Source: Rhodopirellula sp. SM50
Lineage (GTDB): Bacteria; Planctomycetota; Planctomycetia; Pirellulales; Pirellulaceae
DNA length: 64,000 nucleotides
Reading direction: 5' to 3'
Assembly: GCF_002289565.1 (NCBI RefSeq)
Contig: NZ_NTFY01000001.1
Location: 62,001 to 126,000 of the forward strand
Shown: positions 1 through 11,340 of the stretch, in pieces
Layout of the letters: every line of letters begins with the position of its first letter
Position numbering within the stretch: position 1 is the stretch's first letter
Made by a program: the position numbers and the translations under genes
Notes under the pieces: model-generated
What the model saw: the letters and a program-made list of their open reading frames with translations, nothing else
Database searches by the model: none
What the model was told of the DNA's origin: nothing

Positions 1-1136
1 AAGATCGAGATCAGTTTGACGCGAGCGTCTTCGATCGAGTGGTCTTCCGGGACTTCGGCGATCGCCATCAACAAGCCCGGTTCGGCGAACGCGTAGGCGA
101 GTGAGTACACGTTGCTGGCGACCTTGGTTTCGACAAGGTTCTTGTAAAGTCTGCCGCTCGGCTCGTCGCCCAGCACGATCGACAGGGCTTTGACGGCGGC
201 GAAGTCGGGGTGGCTGCCCGAGGGGATGTGGTAGGCGGCTCCGACCAGTTGGACGTCGCCGACGCGTCGCAGCACCACGGTTCGCTCACCATCCTGTGGC
301 GGTTCGGTGGTGTAGGTCGGGTCGATCGGGATGTCCGGCGCGATGAGCCCGCCAAAGGAATCGCCGATCATTTCGATCGCTTTGGCCTCGTCAAACTTCC
401 CCGCAACGATCAATAGAATGTTGTCGGGACGATAGTACTTGCGGTAGAAACGGCGCAGGTTCACCACCGGCACCCGTTCGATGTCACTGCGGTTGCCGAT
501 CGTCGATTGCCCGTAGTTGTGCCAATCGTAGGCTGCCGACTGGATTCGCTGCATCAGGACCCGGAACGGCGAGTTCTCACCCCGCTCGAACTCATTGCGA
601 ACCACGGTCATTTCGCTTTCCAGGTCTTCGCCCTTGATGAAGCTATTCATCAATCGGTCGGCTTCCAGCGACAACGCGAATTGCAAGTTGTCTTCGCTGG
701 CCGGCAAGGTCTCGTAGTAATTGGTGCGGTCGACCCACGTGGTGCCGTTGAAATTGGCGCCTCGCTCGGTCAGGTCCTTGGGGATCGAGGGGTGCGCCGG
801 GGTCCCCTTGAAGAGCATGTGCTCGAGTAAGTGCGCCATGCCCGCTTCGCCGTAACCCTCGTGGCGGGAGCCGACAAAGACTGTCATATTGACCGTCACG
901 ACCTCCTTGCTGTCGTCGGGGAATAGCAGCACGCGGACGCCGTTTGCGAGCTTGTATTCTGAGATGCCTTCGATTTCGGTGACTTTCATCAGTTCCTTGG
1001 GTGATTGATCACCGTCATTTTCGTTGGTTTGGGGCGATGTTTCGCTGGTCGCACTTTCTTGCCCGGCCGCCGGGACGGACAACAGGGACAGTGCGACAAC
1101 ACAGGATGCTGCGATGGGGCAGATGATTCGCTTCAC
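1..1136 (-). CDS. M16 family zinc metallopeptidase, C-terminus cut by window edge
   Basis: Insulinase-type (M16) protease, probably exported, expected to degrade peptides in the envelope. The zinc-binding inverted motif HLLEH lies at 819-833 (about residue 102), inside the typical context AHLLEHMLFKG. The downstream third ligand region EMTVVRNEFER is also present, so the N-terminal catalytic half looks intact. The first residues (VKRIICPIAASCVVALSLL) form a signal peptide ending near PAAGQ. I chose the GTG at 1136 because a GGAG ribosome-binding sequence lies about 6 bases upstream and there is no in-frame ATG before the signal peptide. About 379 codons are visible and the gene continues beyond base 1. 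It is divergent from the Rieske gene, with about 225 bp between them. The family assignment is firm; the substrate is unknown. Confidence 0.9.
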   Translation of the reverse strand, partial: MKRIICPIAASCVVALSLLSVPAAGQESATSETSPQTNENDGDQSPKELMKVTEIEGISEYKLANGVRVLLFPDDSKEVVTVNMTVFVGSRHEGYGEAGMAHLLEHMLFKGTPAHPSIPKDLTERGANFNGTTWVDRTNYYETLPASEDNLQFALSLEADRLMNSFIKGEDLESEMTVVRNEFERGENSPFRVLMQRIQSAAYDWHNYGQSTIGNRSDIERVPVVNLRRFYRKYYRPDNILLIVAGKFDEAKAIEMIGDSFGGLIAPDIPIDPTYTTEPPQDGERTVVLRRVGDVQLVGAAYHIPSGSHPDFAAVKALSIVLGDEPSGRLYKNLVETKVASNVYSLAYAFAEPGLLMAIAEVPEDHSIEDARVKLISI

Positions 1137-1361
1137 TTTCAAACTCCGTCTTTTCCAGTTTTCGTGGGACCGGCATGTCGCGATCGCATTGAAATGTCAG
1201 TGGCAGTATTGTATCGAAGGCACCGCCCGGACATAGCTGGGGCAGCGTCGGGTCGCCGCAGCGGCGGACCGATCGCGAAAACCGCGGGCGGAGAATGCGT
1301 GCCGGGGTCGGCCGCTGCCGGACGTTGGTGAACTGGGGCAACTCCCGCAAAGGAAAAAACA

Positions 1362-1697
1362 ATGGAATCAGAGTCTCAGAACGATTGGGTCGATGTGGCC
1401 GGTGCCGCTGATCTTGCCGTCGGCCAGGCGATGGAGGTCGTGGTGGGGGAGCACGTGATCGCCATCTTCCGCGACGCCGATTCCCTCTACGCACTCGACG
1501 GCCTGTGTGCCCATCAAGGCGGCCCGGTCGCCAAAGGCGAACTCTCAAAAACCGATGCCGGCAAGACATGCGTGACCTGTCCGTGGCATGGCTGGCAATA
1601 CGAACTGGCCACCGGAATCCAGACCGTCAACCGCCAACCGCTGCAACGCACCTTCCCGGTACGAGAGAAAGACGGCCGCGTGCAAGTTCAGATCTGA
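1362..1697 (+). CDS. Rieske [2Fe-2S] protein, NirD-like small ferredoxin
   Basis: Small (111 residues) soluble Rieske iron-sulfur protein of the type found as nitrite reductase small subunit-like or dioxygenase ferredoxin components. Both cluster-binding boxes are complete: C49-A-H51 in CAHQGG and C73-P-W-H76 in CPWHGW. No signal peptide or membrane segment is seen, so it should be a cytoplasmic electron carrier. An AGGA-type ribosome site lies a few bases before the ATG. No reductase or oxygenase partner is adjacent, so the electron donor and acceptor cannot be inferred. The family is certain; the pathway is not. Confidence 0.9.
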   Translation: MESESQNDWVDVAGAADLAVGQAMEVVVGEHVIAIFRDADSLYALDGLCAHQGGPVAKGELSKTDAGKTCVTCPWHGWQYELATGIQTVNRQPLQRTFPVREKDGRVQVQI

Positions 1698-1807
1698 ACC
1701 CGCCCCTTCAACCACCTCGGCCGATCGAATGAAACTCTATAAGAGGCGAAAACGGGTGAGACACAACAGGCACGGGCATCAACCGTTGTTGTCTCGGCTT
1801 TCGCCGG

Positions 1808-1938
1808 ATACCGTTAAGTTAAGCGTGGTTTGCTCAGGTCGGGGCCCGTAGGCTCGCGCCAAACGGCTGATATTCGTTTGACATCAGCCGGTTCGCGCCA
1901 GCGTCCGGGCCTCCCCGTCGAGCTTAACTTAGCGGTAT
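1808..1938. repeat. Long imperfect palindrome with nested hairpin
   Basis: The outer arms are 1808-1824 (ATACCGTTAAGTTAAGC) and 1922-1938, its reverse complement with one mismatch. A perfect inner hairpin CGGCTGAT (1864-1871) / ATCAGCCG (1883-1890) lies inside. GGCTCGCGCC near 1851-1860 is the same core seen in repeats elsewhere in the window. About 130 bp in total, a dispersed intergenic element rather than a simple terminator. Confidence 0.75.
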
Positions 1939-2286
1939 TGGGCTAAAGCCTGCACACCAACACGTATGCCCGCACCATTCGGGTCGGGCACCCTCAGTTT
2001 AGAAGTTAACGGCGGTGTCTACATCGACCAGCACTCGAAAAAAAATTGTTTCCCGCATTCAGGGGCTCGGACGTTTTCTCGCAGGTCTTTTTCGTCCGGA
2101 ACCTCTTCCGGTCGCTACCACCAGGCCGACACCGAGCAAGACCAAAGTCGGTCAGCAAGGACGTCAATTAATCATCGATTGCAAAAGTATTGCGACGCCG
2201 ATGAACTGCGTGCCAGAGACCTTAGAAGCGGACGGTAAGAACGGAGCGACGCTCGTAGAGAACGTGGGGTTGGGTGATGCCCGGAG

Positions 2287-2457
2287 GGCAGACACAGTGT
2301 CTGCCGGCGGCGTGAGCCGCCGGGTGAAAGTCTTCACTGACGCTACAGCCCTGAAAGGGCGACACAGTTCATGGTGTGGCCACGCCCCGGCGCGCACTGC
2401 GCCGGCCCTCTCTGGCGTTTGCTTGCTGCGCAAACGCCGTCTCTCCCAGGGGGAGAG
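2287..2457. repeat. Array of four perfect hairpins upstream of the first cytochrome/DUF1549 gene
   Basis: Four perfect hairpins follow one another: GGCAGACA/TGTCTGCC (2287-2305), GGCGGC/GCCGCC (2306-2321), GGCGTTTGC/GCAAACGCC (2414-2438) and CTCTCCC/GGGGAGAG (2441-2457). A reading frame passes through this block, but the palindromes show that it is not coding. This moves the likely start of the next gene downstream. Confidence 0.75.
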
Positions 2458-2528
2458 AATCTCGCGTGCATCCCTTGGGAAGCGTCTCCCGCATGAAAAG
2501 GTTGCATCGTGACCGCAAATGGCTGACA

Positions 2529-5500
2529 ATGGCGGTCCCTCCCCCCCGCCCCCGCCTTTGCGACGCTGCCGCAGTGACCCCACACCGAATCACCGCCGCC
2601 GTTTTCTTTCTGTCCTGGGCCATCGTTCTCGGCAGCCCGGCGCCGGCGGACAACCAACTGGAATTCTTCGAAAAGAAGATCCGTCCGGTGCTGGTCAAGC
2701 ACTGTTACCAATGCCACTCCGCGGACTCAGAAGAACTGGGAGGAAAGCTTCGGGTGGACAATCGCCAGTCGATGCTGGCCGGCGGTGAATCCGGTCCGGT
2801 GTTGTTGGCCGGCAGCCCGGACGAAAGTCTGATCATCCAAGCGCTGCGTTACGACGGACTGGAGATGCCGCCGGAGGAACCGCTGCCGGCAACGATCATC
2901 AAGGATTTCGAAACATGGGTTTCCCTCGGTGCGGTCGATCCCCGGGATCAGCCCCTCCCCGACGCATCGTCGCGCGTCGAGCCCAACGCGACCGATGATG
3001 AGTCGTTGTGGTCCTTCGTCCCCCGACAGGATCCGCCCGTGCCATCGGTCAACGATTCCGATTGGCCTCGCGATTCGATCGACCGTTTCATTTTGTCGTC
3101 GATGCGGCAGGCCGGACTGCAGCCGACCGACGACGCCGACCCCCGCACTCTCGTTCGTCGACTGTACCACGACTTGATCGGTCTCCGACCGACGCAAGCT
3201 GACATCGAAGCGTTCCTGGTCGACTTCGATCGCCATGGCGTCGAGGCGACGGCGCGTCTGGTGGATCGCCTGTTGAACAGTCCCCAGTACGGGGTTCGCT
3301 GGGGCCGGCACTGGTTGGACGTGGCCCGCTACGGGGAATCCAACGGCGACGACGGGCTGGGACGCAATGCGACGTTCCCCAACGCCTGGCGGTACCGCGA
3401 CTATGTGATCGAATCGTTGAATCAAGACGTACCCTATAACCGGTTTCTGACCGAACAAATCGCCGGGGACCTGTTGCCCGCGGCTACGGCCGGGCAGCGG
3501 AACCGGCAACTGATCGCCACCGGTTTCTTGGCGATCGGGTCCAAACCGGCCGTCGCGATGAACAAGAACTTTGCGATGGATGTCGTCGACGACCAAATTA
3601 ACGTCGTCTGCACCGGTGTGCTCGGGCTGAGCGTCGCGTGTGCCCGATGTCATGACCACAAACACGATCCGATTCCGACCAAAGACTACTACGCCCTGGC
3701 GGGAATTTTTCGAAGCACCGAGACGCTCTACGGCGCCGCCGGCAACGAGAAACTGACTGCGCCGCCGACGCCGCTGCATGAGTTGCACGCTGATCTGCAA
3801 GCAACCCGCAAGCAGCCCGACCGCACGTCGTCACCAAAACTGCCTGCCGCCTACTCGGAATTCATCGACGCGCTCCAACCGGAACTTCACGCGACGCTGG
3901 ATTCGAAACCGGACGCGCTTTCGCTATCGCGTGAAGCCACTTTCTCGGCGGAAACCTTTGCCGAAGTGAACGACACACGCTTCACCGGCCGGTTCGACCA
4001 ACCAACTGAATCGTACTCCGTTTCGTTTTGGTTCCGAAACACCGTCAACAATGACGCGCGACCGATCACGGCGTACTTGTTTTCCCGCGCCGCCTTGGAT
4101 GACAAGACGTTGCCCGGGGATCATCTGGGGATCGGCGGCAAGCATGACAAGTCGCGTTCAGGAAAACTGTTCGTGTTCAATGGCAACGTCAAGAAAACAT
4201 CGATCGTCGGATCCACGGTGATCCCCCGCAACAGCTGGAATCATGTCGCGTTGGTGCGGGCGGGCAACCAAGTCAAAGTGTTCCTCAATGGCCGACTCGA
4301 AATCGCCAGTGAAATCGAGGCGACCTTTGCAACGTCCCTCGACTATTGCCTGGCCGCCCGCAGTGACACGTTTGCGCCGCTGACGGGAAACATCGGCCAG
4401 TTCACGCTGCTGTCTCGGGCGTTGACCGATCAGGAAGCCATCGCGTTGCATCAGGCGTCCGGCCAGCCCGTCGGCGTGCGTCCGTCTTCGCCGCTGGGGT
4501 TTGCGATGGGCGTTCGCGAAAAGGCGAAACCGACCGATTGCAAGATCCACATCAACGGCGAGGGCACCAAACTCGGCCCCTCCGTGACGCGAGGTGTTTT
4601 GACGGCCTATCGAAACGTCAGCGAAGACGGCTTCAACGACATCTCGATCACGATCGGCACCGACCGTAGCGGCCGCGCGGAACTGGCCGAGTGGCTGACG
4701 CACCCCGACCACCCGCAAACCGCCCGCGTCATCGTCAACCGAATTTGGATGCATCTGTTCGGCCGCGGCATCGTCACCACGCCCGATGACTTTGGTGTGT
4801 ATGGTGCCCGCCCGTCGCACCCCGAGTTGTTGGACCACTTGGCCAACCGATTCGTCCGCGAGGGTTGGTCGATCAAGCGGATCATCCGGGCGATGGTGTT
4901 GTCGCGAACGTACGGGCTGAGCAGCCTGGCCGACTCCGGGATGACCGAACAGGACCCGGAAAACATCTGGTTGTCGCGACATGCTCGCAAACGGCTGGAT
5001 GCGGAATCGCTGCGAGACGGCATGCTGCAAGCGAGTGGCCGGCTGGACTACGGCCCGGGACAAGGGTCCGCGATCGAAACGTTGGACACGTTGATCAACT
5101 GGCCGCCGGGCGCCTCGACTGACCTGCACCGCCAGTCCTCTCACCGCAGCGTTTACCTTTGCATGCTGCGCCACGCGCCTCCCCAAGAACTGGCCGCGTT
5201 TGATCTTCCCGATGGAGTCAGCGTGCGGGGAAAACGCGATGTCACGACCTTGCCGACGCAATCGCTGTTCTTGATCAACAGCGTGTTTGCGGTGGAACAA
5301 TCGCGTGAATTGGCCCGCCGGGTGCTCGATGATGACCTGCGCGACGACGGGGATCGGCTGCGGGCCATTTTTTCCGCCGTGCTGGGGCGACACCCCAGCG
5401 AATCGGAGCGGGATCGATCCTTCGCGTATCTGCGCAGCACCGAAGCCACACTCGCCGGCGGCGGCCAAGACCGGGACCGATGCCGAGTGCACGCCTGGGC

Positions 5501-5552
5501 CAGTCTCGCCCAGGCCTTGATGACGACCAACGAATTCCGTTACGTGGATTGA
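2529..5552 (+). CDS. Planctomycete cytochrome C / DUF1549 / LamG-like / DUF1553 secreted protein
   Basis: About 1007 residues. After a signal peptide ([20 protein letters not shown]) comes a planctomycete cytochrome C domain with CYQCH near residue 60, then DUF1549 (roughly 170-400, including the conserved [11 protein letters not shown]), a laminin-G/concanavalin-like insertion (roughly 470-640, [11 protein letters not shown]) and a C-terminal DUF1553 (roughly 700-1000, [16 protein letters not shown]). These proteins are exported and paired with DUF1501 proteins. A role in oxidative or hydrolytic polysaccharide processing is suspected but not established. The LamG insertion could bind carbohydrate. 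The frame is open further upstream to 2376, but that part is a hairpin array; 2493 is an alternative ATG. The next gene starts 10 bp after the stop, so they form an operon. Confidence 0.88.
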   Translation: MAVPPPRPRLCDAAAVTPHRITAAVFFLSWAIVLGSPAPADNQLEFFEKKIRPVLVKHCYQCHSADSEELGGKLRVDNRQSMLAGGESGPVLLAGSPDESLIIQALRYDGLEMPPEEPLPATIIKDFETWVSLGAVDPRDQPLPDASSRVEPNATDDESLWSFVPRQDPPVPSVNDSDWPRDSIDRFILSSMRQAGLQPTDDADPRTLVRRLYHDLIGLRPTQADIEAFLVDFDRHGVEATARLVDRLLNSPQYGVRWGRHWLDVARYGESNGDDGLGRNATFPNAWRYRDYVIESLNQDVPYNRFLTEQIAGDLLPAATAGQRNRQLIATGFLAIGSKPAVAMNKNFAMDVVDDQINVVCTGVLGLSVACARCHDHKHDPIPTKDYYALAGIFRSTETLYGAAGNEKLTAPPTPLHELHADLQATRKQPDRTSSPKLPAAYSEFIDALQPELHATLDSKPDALSLSREATFSAETFAEVNDTRFTGRFDQPTESYSVSFWFRNTVNNDARPITAYLFSRAALDDKTLPGDHLGIGGKHDKSRSGKLFVFNGNVKKTSIVGSTVIPRNSWNHVALVRAGNQVKVFLNGRLEIASEIEATFATSLDYCLAARSDTFAPLTGNIGQFTLLSRALTDQEAIALHQASGQPVGVRPSSPLGFAMGVREKAKPTDCKIHINGEGTKLGPSVTRGVLTAYRNVSEDGFNDISITIGTDRSGRAELAEWLTHPDHPQTARVIVNRIWMHLFGRGIVTTPDDFGVYGARPSHPELLDHLANRFVREGWSIKRIIRAMVLSRTYGLSSLADSGMTEQDPENIWLSRHARKRLDAESLRDGMLQASGRLDYGPGQGSAIETLDTLINWPPGASTDLHRQSSHRSVYLCMLRHAPPQELAAFDLPDGVSVRGKRDVTTLPTQSLFLINSVFAVEQSRELARRVLDDDLRDDGDRLRAIFSAVLGRHPSESERDRSFAYLRSTEATLAGGGQDRDRCRVHAWASLAQALMTTNEFRYVD

Positions 5553-5562
5553 GAGAGCCGCC

Positions 5563-6891
5563 ATGATTTCACGTCGATCCATGCTGCAAACCGCTTCCTG
5601 TGGGTTTGGCTTTCTGTCCCTGCAAGCGTTGTTGCAGCAGTCGGCCGGCGCGTCCACCGCGGGGACGACACCCCAACTGGCACGTGCCAAGCGTGTCATC
5701 TTCCTCTGCATGAGCGGCGGTCCGGCGCAAATGGACACGTTCGATTACAAACCACAAACGGGAAACAAAAAACATCCGGGATCGGTCTTCGAGTTCCAAC
5801 AGCGCGGCGAAAGCGGGTTGTGGGTGTCCGAGTTGATGCCCGAAACGGCCAAACACGCCGACCGTTTGTGCGTCATCAACGGGATGTATTGTGACACCGG
5901 AAACCACGCCCAATCGTTCCTGCAACTCCACACCGGTGAGAAACTGCGAAAGCGTCCGAGCATGGGCTCGTGGATCTCGTACGGGCTGGGCAGCGAGAAC
6001 ACAGACCTGCCCAGTTTCGTCAGCTTGAACGCGGCCAAACCGTCGGTCTACTCCAGCGAGTTCCTGCCCACGGAGTTCGCCGGCACACCGATCGGCACCA
6101 ATGGCGAAGACATGTCGTTGGCGACCATCCGCGACATCTCGGGGAACCATTTGCCGGCCGAAGTCAAACGCAGCCAACTCGACTTCGTGCAATCGATGAA
6201 CCGGGACCACTTGTCCGACCGAAACGGCGACGCGGCGCTCGAAGGCGTGATCGAATCGATGGAGCTTGCCTTTCGAATGCAAGCCGCGGCGCCGGAACTG
6301 CTCGATCTGAGCAACGAAACCGAAGCGACGTTGCGTCGCTACCGCGTGGGCAAAAAGTTATCGGTCGGTACCTGCCGACCAACCGACTTCGGCCGCCAAT
6401 GTTTGTTGGCGCGGCGATTGGCCGAAGCCGGAGTGCGTTTCATCGAAGTCAACCATGGCGGCTGGGACCAGCACAAGAATCACCGCCGTGACTTGACGGC
6501 GAATTGCGAAACCGTGGACGCGCCGATCGCCGCCTTGCTGGAAGACCTGGCCGCACGGGGGTTGCTCGACGACACCTTGCTGGTCTGGGGTGGTGAATTC
6601 GGTCGCCCGGGATTGGTTCCCGATGACGGCAAAGACGAAACCGGACACAACTCAAAAGGGTTCACGTTCTGGCTGGCCGGCGGCGGCGTCAAGGCAGGAC
6701 ACGTGCACGGCCGAACCAGCGAAACGGGTGATCGGGCGGTCGAAGGCAAAGTCCACTTTCGAGACCTGCATGCCACCATCCTGCATCTCATGGGGTTGCG
6801 GCACGATCAACTGACCTATCACCACGGCGGACGAACGCATCGGCTGACCGGTCCCGAAGAAGCCAACGTCGTCCACGAGTTGTTCGCATGA
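5563..6891 (+). CDS. DUF1501 family secreted protein (first copy)
   Basis: About 442 residues with a twin-arginine-like leader ([18 protein letters not shown]). DUF1501 belongs to the alkaline phosphatase/sulfatase-like superfamily. Visible family blocks are [15 protein letters not shown] near residue 45, GGWDQHKNH in the centre and VWGGEFGR near 345. Where the other two DUF1501 proteins of this window have GRDH, this one has ETGHN, so its metal site may differ. It lies 10 bp after the cytochrome/DUF1549 gene and overlaps the following gene by 4 bp. The partnership with DUF1549/DUF1553 is typical for planctomycetes; the substrate is unknown. Confidence 0.9.
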   Translation: MISRRSMLQTASCGFGFLSLQALLQQSAGASTAGTTPQLARAKRVIFLCMSGGPAQMDTFDYKPQTGNKKHPGSVFEFQQRGESGLWVSELMPETAKHADRLCVINGMYCDTGNHAQSFLQLHTGEKLRKRPSMGSWISYGLGSENTDLPSFVSLNAAKPSVYSSEFLPTEFAGTPIGTNGEDMSLATIRDISGNHLPAEVKRSQLDFVQSMNRDHLSDRNGDAALEGVIESMELAFRMQAAAPELLDLSNETEATLRRYRVGKKLSVGTCRPTDFGRQCLLARRLAEAGVRFIEVNHGGWDQHKNHRRDLTANCETVDAPIAALLEDLAARGLLDDTLLVWGGEFGRPGLVPDDGKDETGHNSKGFTFWLAGGGVKAGHVHGRTSETGDRAVEGKVHFRDLHATILHLMGLRHDQLTYHHGGRTHRLTGPEEANVVHELFA

Positions 6892-9860
6892 GACAAGCGG
6901 CGTTTCAATTCGCAGCGGGCGTTTCAAACACGGATCTCGTCGGCCTGCTGCGAAGTTTCCCGGCCGCCTGCGTTGTCCTGCTGTTCGCGATGGCGTCCGG
7001 CGTCACGGCCACCCCGCCGATGTTCGAAGACGCCGTCGAAGCGGTGTTGGCAAAGAAATGCGGCAAGTGCCATAGCGCCGAAGTACAAAAGGGCGAACTC
7101 GATCTGTCGTCGATGAGCGGCGTGCGTCGGGGCGGTGAGTCCGGTGATCCACTGCTCGCCGAATCGATCGAAGAAAGTCGACTGTGGTCGGTGATCGCCG
7201 ACGGGGAAATGCCGCCCGACGGCGAACCGCCGCTGGACGCCAACGAACGAAAATCCATTCACACCTGGATCGAAGCCGGCGGTCATTCAAAAGTCGCGGC
7301 CGAATCGAATCCCGAAACCGTCGACACGCACGACGTCCTGCCGATCATTTTGCTCCGTTGCAACACCTGTCATGGACCGCGAATCCGACAAGCCGGCGTC
7401 GACCTTCGCAGCCGCGCGACCATGATCGCCGGTGGCAAAAACGGACCGGCCATGATCCCCGGCGACGCCGATGCGAGCCCGATGATCCGGCGCATCGAAA
7501 GCCATGCCTGTCCGCCCAGTGAGTCTCTGTTGAAGTTTTTCGTGCGGCGTCCGACCAACGCCGAGGTGCAGACCTTGCGGCAATGGATCGACGCCGGTGC
7601 GCCGCGGGCCGGTGCAAGCGAAGCCGCGGATCCCGAGCCCTCCAGCCGTGCGGTCGCCGACGAAGACCGACAACACTGGTCATTCCAGCCACCGGTCGCG
7701 ACAACCCGATTCCATTCGATTGACGCATTCATCCTCGATCGGCTTGCCGAGAACGACCTCTCACTCGCTCCCACCGCGGATCGCGACACATTGATTCGAC
7801 GTGCCCACATCGATTTGATCGGCCTGCCGCCCAGCCCGGACGAGTACCTGTCCTGGCGCGATTCGGACGACCCGAATTGGTACGCCCAGATGATCGATCG
7901 GTTGCTCGCGTCGAATCACTACGGGGAGCGATGGGGCCGCTATTGGTTGGATCTGGCCGGCTACGCGGATTCCGAAGGCGGCATCTCCGCCGACCCGATT
8001 CGCAAGGTCGCATGGAAATACCGCGACTACGTCATCCGGGCGTTCAACGACGACAAGCCCTACGACCAATTCCTACTGGAGCAACTCGCCGGTGACGAAC
8101 TGGTCGACTACCAAAACGCCGACACCATCACCGATGCCATCGTCGACCAACTGATCGCCACCGGATTCCTGCGGATGGGAATCGACGAGACCGGGTCGCG
8201 GACGATGAACTTCGTCCCCGAGCGGCTGAAAGTCATTAGCGACGCAATCACCGTCGTCAGCGAAGGGCTGATGGGTTTGACGATGGAATGTGCGCGTTGC
8301 CATTCGCACAAGTACGACCCGATTCCCCATCGCGACTACTACCGACTCAAGGCGGTGTTCCAAGGCGCGCTGGACGAACATGACTGGGACAGCTTCAAGA
8401 CACGGACACTGAACGTCGCCACACCCGAGCACCGGCGCAAGGTCGCCGAAAAAAATCCACCGCTGGAAAAACAAATCAAACAACTGCAAAGCCGACAAAA
8501 ACAATGGACGGCCGACTTGCAGTTGCAACTGTTGCGCGATCACTATCCCGACCAATCCGAAGACGACAACCTGGCGACGTTGAACGCGCTGAAGAAAGCC
8601 GACAACAATCGTACGCTGAAGCAAAAGATCTTGGTCGAACGACTTGTCAAAGCCGAACTGCTGCCTGATCCCCTGCAATCCAAGCACGTCCTCGCGCTAC
8701 GGCAACAGATCGAAGACGCCAATCGCCAAATCGATCGTGTGCGTCGCAAGATGGCGCCGCCGCTCGCGATCCGGGCGCTCTGGGACCTGGGACGCCCCTC
8801 ACCGACCTACGTGTTGCGACGCGGTGAACACGACAAACCCGGCGATCCGGTGGCTGCCGGCGTGCCCGCGGTGCTGACCGACCAACGCAATCCGTTTGTG
8901 GTCACGCCCCCATTCCCCGACGGCACCGACAAGACCGGCCGCCGACTCGCGTTCGCACGCTGGCTGACCGACCCCAATCACCCGCTGACCGCTCGCGTGA
9001 TGGTCAACCGAATCTGGCACCACCATTTCGGAACCGGATTGGTCAAGGACCTGGAAAACTTTGGCGTCCAGGGTGAGCGGCCTTCGCACCCCGAGTTGCT
9101 CGACTGGTTGGCAATCGAATTCATCCAACGTGGCTGGAGCATCAAGGAGATGCATCGGCTGATCATGAATTCGCGGGTCTACCAACAATCCAGTCGGGTC
9201 AGCGAGCGAGCGCACCAAGTCGATCCGCAAAACCGACTGCTCTCGCACATGAACCTTCGTCGCATGGACGCCGAAGCGCTGCGCGATTCGCTGCTTGCGA
9301 TCGCCGGCCGACTGGACACGACGCCGGGCGGACTCCCCGACACCGTCTCGATCGATCGCGACGGGTTGGTCAGCGCCAATGCGACCGAGGGAGGCGGCTG
9401 GCGACGAAGCGTTTACCTGCAATACCGACGGACCGAAATTCCGACGATGATGGACACCTTTGACTATCCCCAAATGGGCCCCAACTGCCTGTCGCGAAAC
9501 GTGTCCACGGTCTCGCCCCAGGCGCTCATGCTGATGAACAACGGCCGCGTCCGAAAGCTTGCCGCCGCGATGGCCGATCGCGTCGAAACCATCGTTTGTA
9601 ACGAAGCCGGCAATGACGAAGCCGGCAATGACGAAGCCGGCCATGACGAAGCCAGACATGACGAGGACAGCGTGGACGAAGCCACGGTCGAGACGGTTTA
9701 CCAGCTGGCACTGTCCAGATCACCCAGTGATCGCGAGCGGACACTGGGCACCGAAGCGTTGCAGCAGCTGCGGTCGGCTTGGGGGAACAATCCGGCCAAG
9801 GCACTGGAAACGTATTGCCACACGATCTTGAACTCCGCATCGTTCCTCTATGTGGATTAA
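6888..9860 (+). CDS. Planctomycete cytochrome C / DUF1549 / DUF1553 secreted protein (second copy)
   Basis: 990 residues, overlapping the preceding DUF1501 gene by 4 bp (ATGA). It has a signal or anchor segment around residues 20-42 and two CxxCH motifs in the N-terminal part (CGKCH near 60, CNTCH near 162), so two haems are possible against one in the first copy. DUF1549 follows (roughly 275-500, with [11 protein letters not shown]), then a charged, probably coiled-coil linker (510-600) in place of the LamG insertion, and DUF1553 (roughly 690-985). Near residues 905-925 there is a low-complexity NDEAG repeat. It is a diverged paralogue of the 2529 gene and is followed after 3 bp by its own DUF1501 partner. 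Confidence 0.9.
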   Translation: MRQAAFQFAAGVSNTDLVGLLRSFPAACVVLLFAMASGVTATPPMFEDAVEAVLAKKCGKCHSAEVQKGELDLSSMSGVRRGGESGDPLLAESIEESRLWSVIADGEMPPDGEPPLDANERKSIHTWIEAGGHSKVAAESNPETVDTHDVLPIILLRCNTCHGPRIRQAGVDLRSRATMIAGGKNGPAMIPGDADASPMIRRIESHACPPSESLLKFFVRRPTNAEVQTLRQWIDAGAPRAGASEAADPEPSSRAVADEDRQHWSFQPPVATTRFHSIDAFILDRLAENDLSLAPTADRDTLIRRAHIDLIGLPPSPDEYLSWRDSDDPNWYAQMIDRLLASNHYGERWGRYWLDLAGYADSEGGISADPIRKVAWKYRDYVIRAFNDDKPYDQFLLEQLAGDELVDYQNADTITDAIVDQLIATGFLRMGIDETGSRTMNFVPERLKVISDAITVVSEGLMGLTMECARCHSHKYDPIPHRDYYRLKAVFQGALDEHDWDSFKTRTLNVATPEHRRKVAEKNPPLEKQIKQLQSRQKQWTADLQLQLLRDHYPDQSEDDNLATLNALKKADNNRTLKQKILVERLVKAELLPDPLQSKHVLALRQQIEDANRQIDRVRRKMAPPLAIRALWDLGRPSPTYVLRRGEHDKPGDPVAAGVPAVLTDQRNPFVVTPPFPDGTDKTGRRLAFARWLTDPNHPLTARVMVNRIWHHHFGTGLVKDLENFGVQGERPSHPELLDWLAIEFIQRGWSIKEMHRLIMNSRVYQQSSRVSERAHQVDPQNRLLSHMNLRRMDAEALRDSLLAIAGRLDTTPGGLPDTVSIDRDGLVSANATEGGGWRRSVYLQYRRTEIPTMMDTFDYPQMGPNCLSRNVSTVSPQALMLMNNGRVRKLAAAMADRVETIVCNEAGNDEAGNDEAGHDEARHDEDSVDEATVETVYQLALSRSPSDRERTLGTEALQQLRSAWGNNPAKALETYCHTILNSASFLYVD
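9600..9665 (+). repeat. In-frame 15-bp tandem repeat inside the DUF1553 region
   Basis: Unit AATGACGAAGCCGGC occurs about four times, the last copies degenerate, coding for repeated NDEAG. It makes an acidic linker. The length is a multiple of three, so copy-number change would not shift the frame. Confidence 0.8.
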
Positions 9861-9863
9861 CGC

Positions 9864-11324
9864 ATGAACCGGCCGACACCAACCCGCCGTGATTTTTTTG
9901 CCCGAACCAGTGACGGCCTGCTCGGCGCCGCGCTGGCCCAGATGCTCGGTGCGGATTTCTTGGGACAGAGCGCCACGGCGTCCGACGATGCCCCCCCACC
10001 GCACGGCGGCGGAATCTATGACCTGACCCCCAAACCCGTTCACCATCCCGCCACCGCCAAGTCGGTCATCCAGCTGTTCATGAATGGCGGGCCGAGTCAA
10101 ATGGATCTGTTTGATCCCAAGCCATTGCTGGGCAAGATGGACGGCCAGCCGTACCCGGGAAATGTAGAAGAGATCGGCAACACGGGCACGTCCGATATCG
10201 GCGTCATGCTGGGCGGAAAATACAAGTTCGATCGGCACGGTGAATCCGGGATGTGGATGGCGGACGTCTTGCCCCACACCGCACAGATGGCCGACGACCT
10301 CTGCATGATCCATTCGATGTGGACCGACCACCCCAACCACGACAATGCACTCTACAAGATCCACAGCGGTCGTTTATTCATGGGCTATCCGACGCTGGGT
10401 GCCTGGACGGTTTACGGACTCGGTTCGGAAAATCAAAACCTTCCCGCCTACGTCGTGCTTTCCGATCCGCTGGGGCTGCCGAAAAACGGCACCCGCAACT
10501 GGACCGCAGGATTTCTGCCGCCGGTGTATCAGGGAACGCCGTTTCGGCCCACCGGATCCCCGATCCTGAACCTAAAACCACAATTCGAGCAACCCGACGC
10601 GGTGACCGAAACGGCGCGTGACCTGCTGAAACAACTCGACCAGCATCATCAAAACGGTCGCCTCTACGACGCTCAACTGGATGCCCGGATCCAATCGTAT
10701 GGACTGGCCGCACGGATGCAACTTTCCGCCAGCGAGGCGTTGGACCTGTCCGGCGAAACGGCGGAAACGCTGTCGATGTATGGTGTGGGCGCCGCACCGA
10801 CGGACTCCTTTGCCCGACGTTGCCTGTTGGCCCGCCGATTGGTCGAGCGCGGCGTCCGCTACGTGCAGATTTTTCTGGAAGAGCAACCCTGGGACAGCCA
10901 CGTTGACTTGGAAGACAACCACCGCGCCGCATGTGAACGCACGGACCGACCGGTCGCGGCGCTGCTCAAGGATCTCAAACGCAGCGGGATGCTCGATTCA
11001 ACCCTGGTGATCTGGGGCGGCGAATTCGGTCGCACGCCCACTTCGCAGCGCAGCGGCGACCTTTACACCGGCCGCGATCACAACATGCAAGCCTTCACCT
11101 CCTGGATGGCCGGTGGCGGGATCAAGGGAGGAACCAGCTATGGAAAGACCGACGAATTTGGGCACAAGGTGATCGAAGATCCCGTCAGCGTCCACGATTT
11201 CCACGCCACCATCTTGCACGCCCTGGGGCTGCACCATCAACAGCTGTTCTTCAACAGAAGCGGCCTGGAAGAACGTCTGACGGGAGTTGAGCCTCCGAGG
11301 GTGGTGCACGAGATCCTGGCATGA
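9864..11324 (+). CDS. DUF1501 family secreted protein (second copy)
   Basis: 486 residues. It starts 3 bp after the upstream stop codon. The leader TRRDFFARTSDGLLGAALAQ is Tat-like. Family blocks are LFMNGGPSQMDLFDPKP near residue 73, the QPWDSHVD region and IWGGEFGRTPTSQ followed by GRDHNMQAF, the last giving a complete GRDH-type metal motif. It is the last gene of the 2529-11324 operon: two complete cytochrome/DUF1549 plus DUF1501 pairs in a row. Probably a periplasmic hydrolase-like protein; no biochemical role is established. Confidence 0.9.
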   Translation: MNRPTPTRRDFFARTSDGLLGAALAQMLGADFLGQSATASDDAPPPHGGGIYDLTPKPVHHPATAKSVIQLFMNGGPSQMDLFDPKPLLGKMDGQPYPGNVEEIGNTGTSDIGVMLGGKYKFDRHGESGMWMADVLPHTAQMADDLCMIHSMWTDHPNHDNALYKIHSGRLFMGYPTLGAWTVYGLGSENQNLPAYVVLSDPLGLPKNGTRNWTAGFLPPVYQGTPFRPTGSPILNLKPQFEQPDAVTETARDLLKQLDQHHQNGRLYDAQLDARIQSYGLAARMQLSASEALDLSGETAETLSMYGVGAAPTDSFARRCLLARRLVERGVRYVQIFLEEQPWDSHVDLEDNHRAACERTDRPVAALLKDLKRSGMLDSTLVIWGGEFGRTPTSQRSGDLYTGRDHNMQAFTSWMAGGGIKGGTSYGKTDEFGHKVIEDPVSVHDFHATILHALGLHHQQLFFNRSGLEERLTGVEPPRVVHEILA

Positions 11325-11340
11325 CGAACCCATCCACGAC

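Larger units (their letters stand above)
1698..2528. other. Gene-free stretch rich in palindromic elements
   Basis: About 830 bp with no convincing gene. It contains two repeat blocks (1808-1938 and 2287-2457) listed separately. The middle part (about 1965-2275) has a short open frame from 2015, but that frame runs straight through the hairpin block and has no recognisable domain, so I treat it as non-coding or a decayed remnant. Confidence 0.6.

Noticed and set aside
2015-2512. 165-codon open frame in the region upstream of the first DUF1549 gene
   Set aside because: It crosses several perfect hairpins and has no known domain or plausible ribosome site.
4158-5738. Long open frame on the minus strand opposite the first cytochrome/DUF1549 gene
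   Set aside because: It mirrors the codon pattern of the real gene, has no recognisable domain, and the plus strand carries clear DUF1549/DUF1553 motifs.
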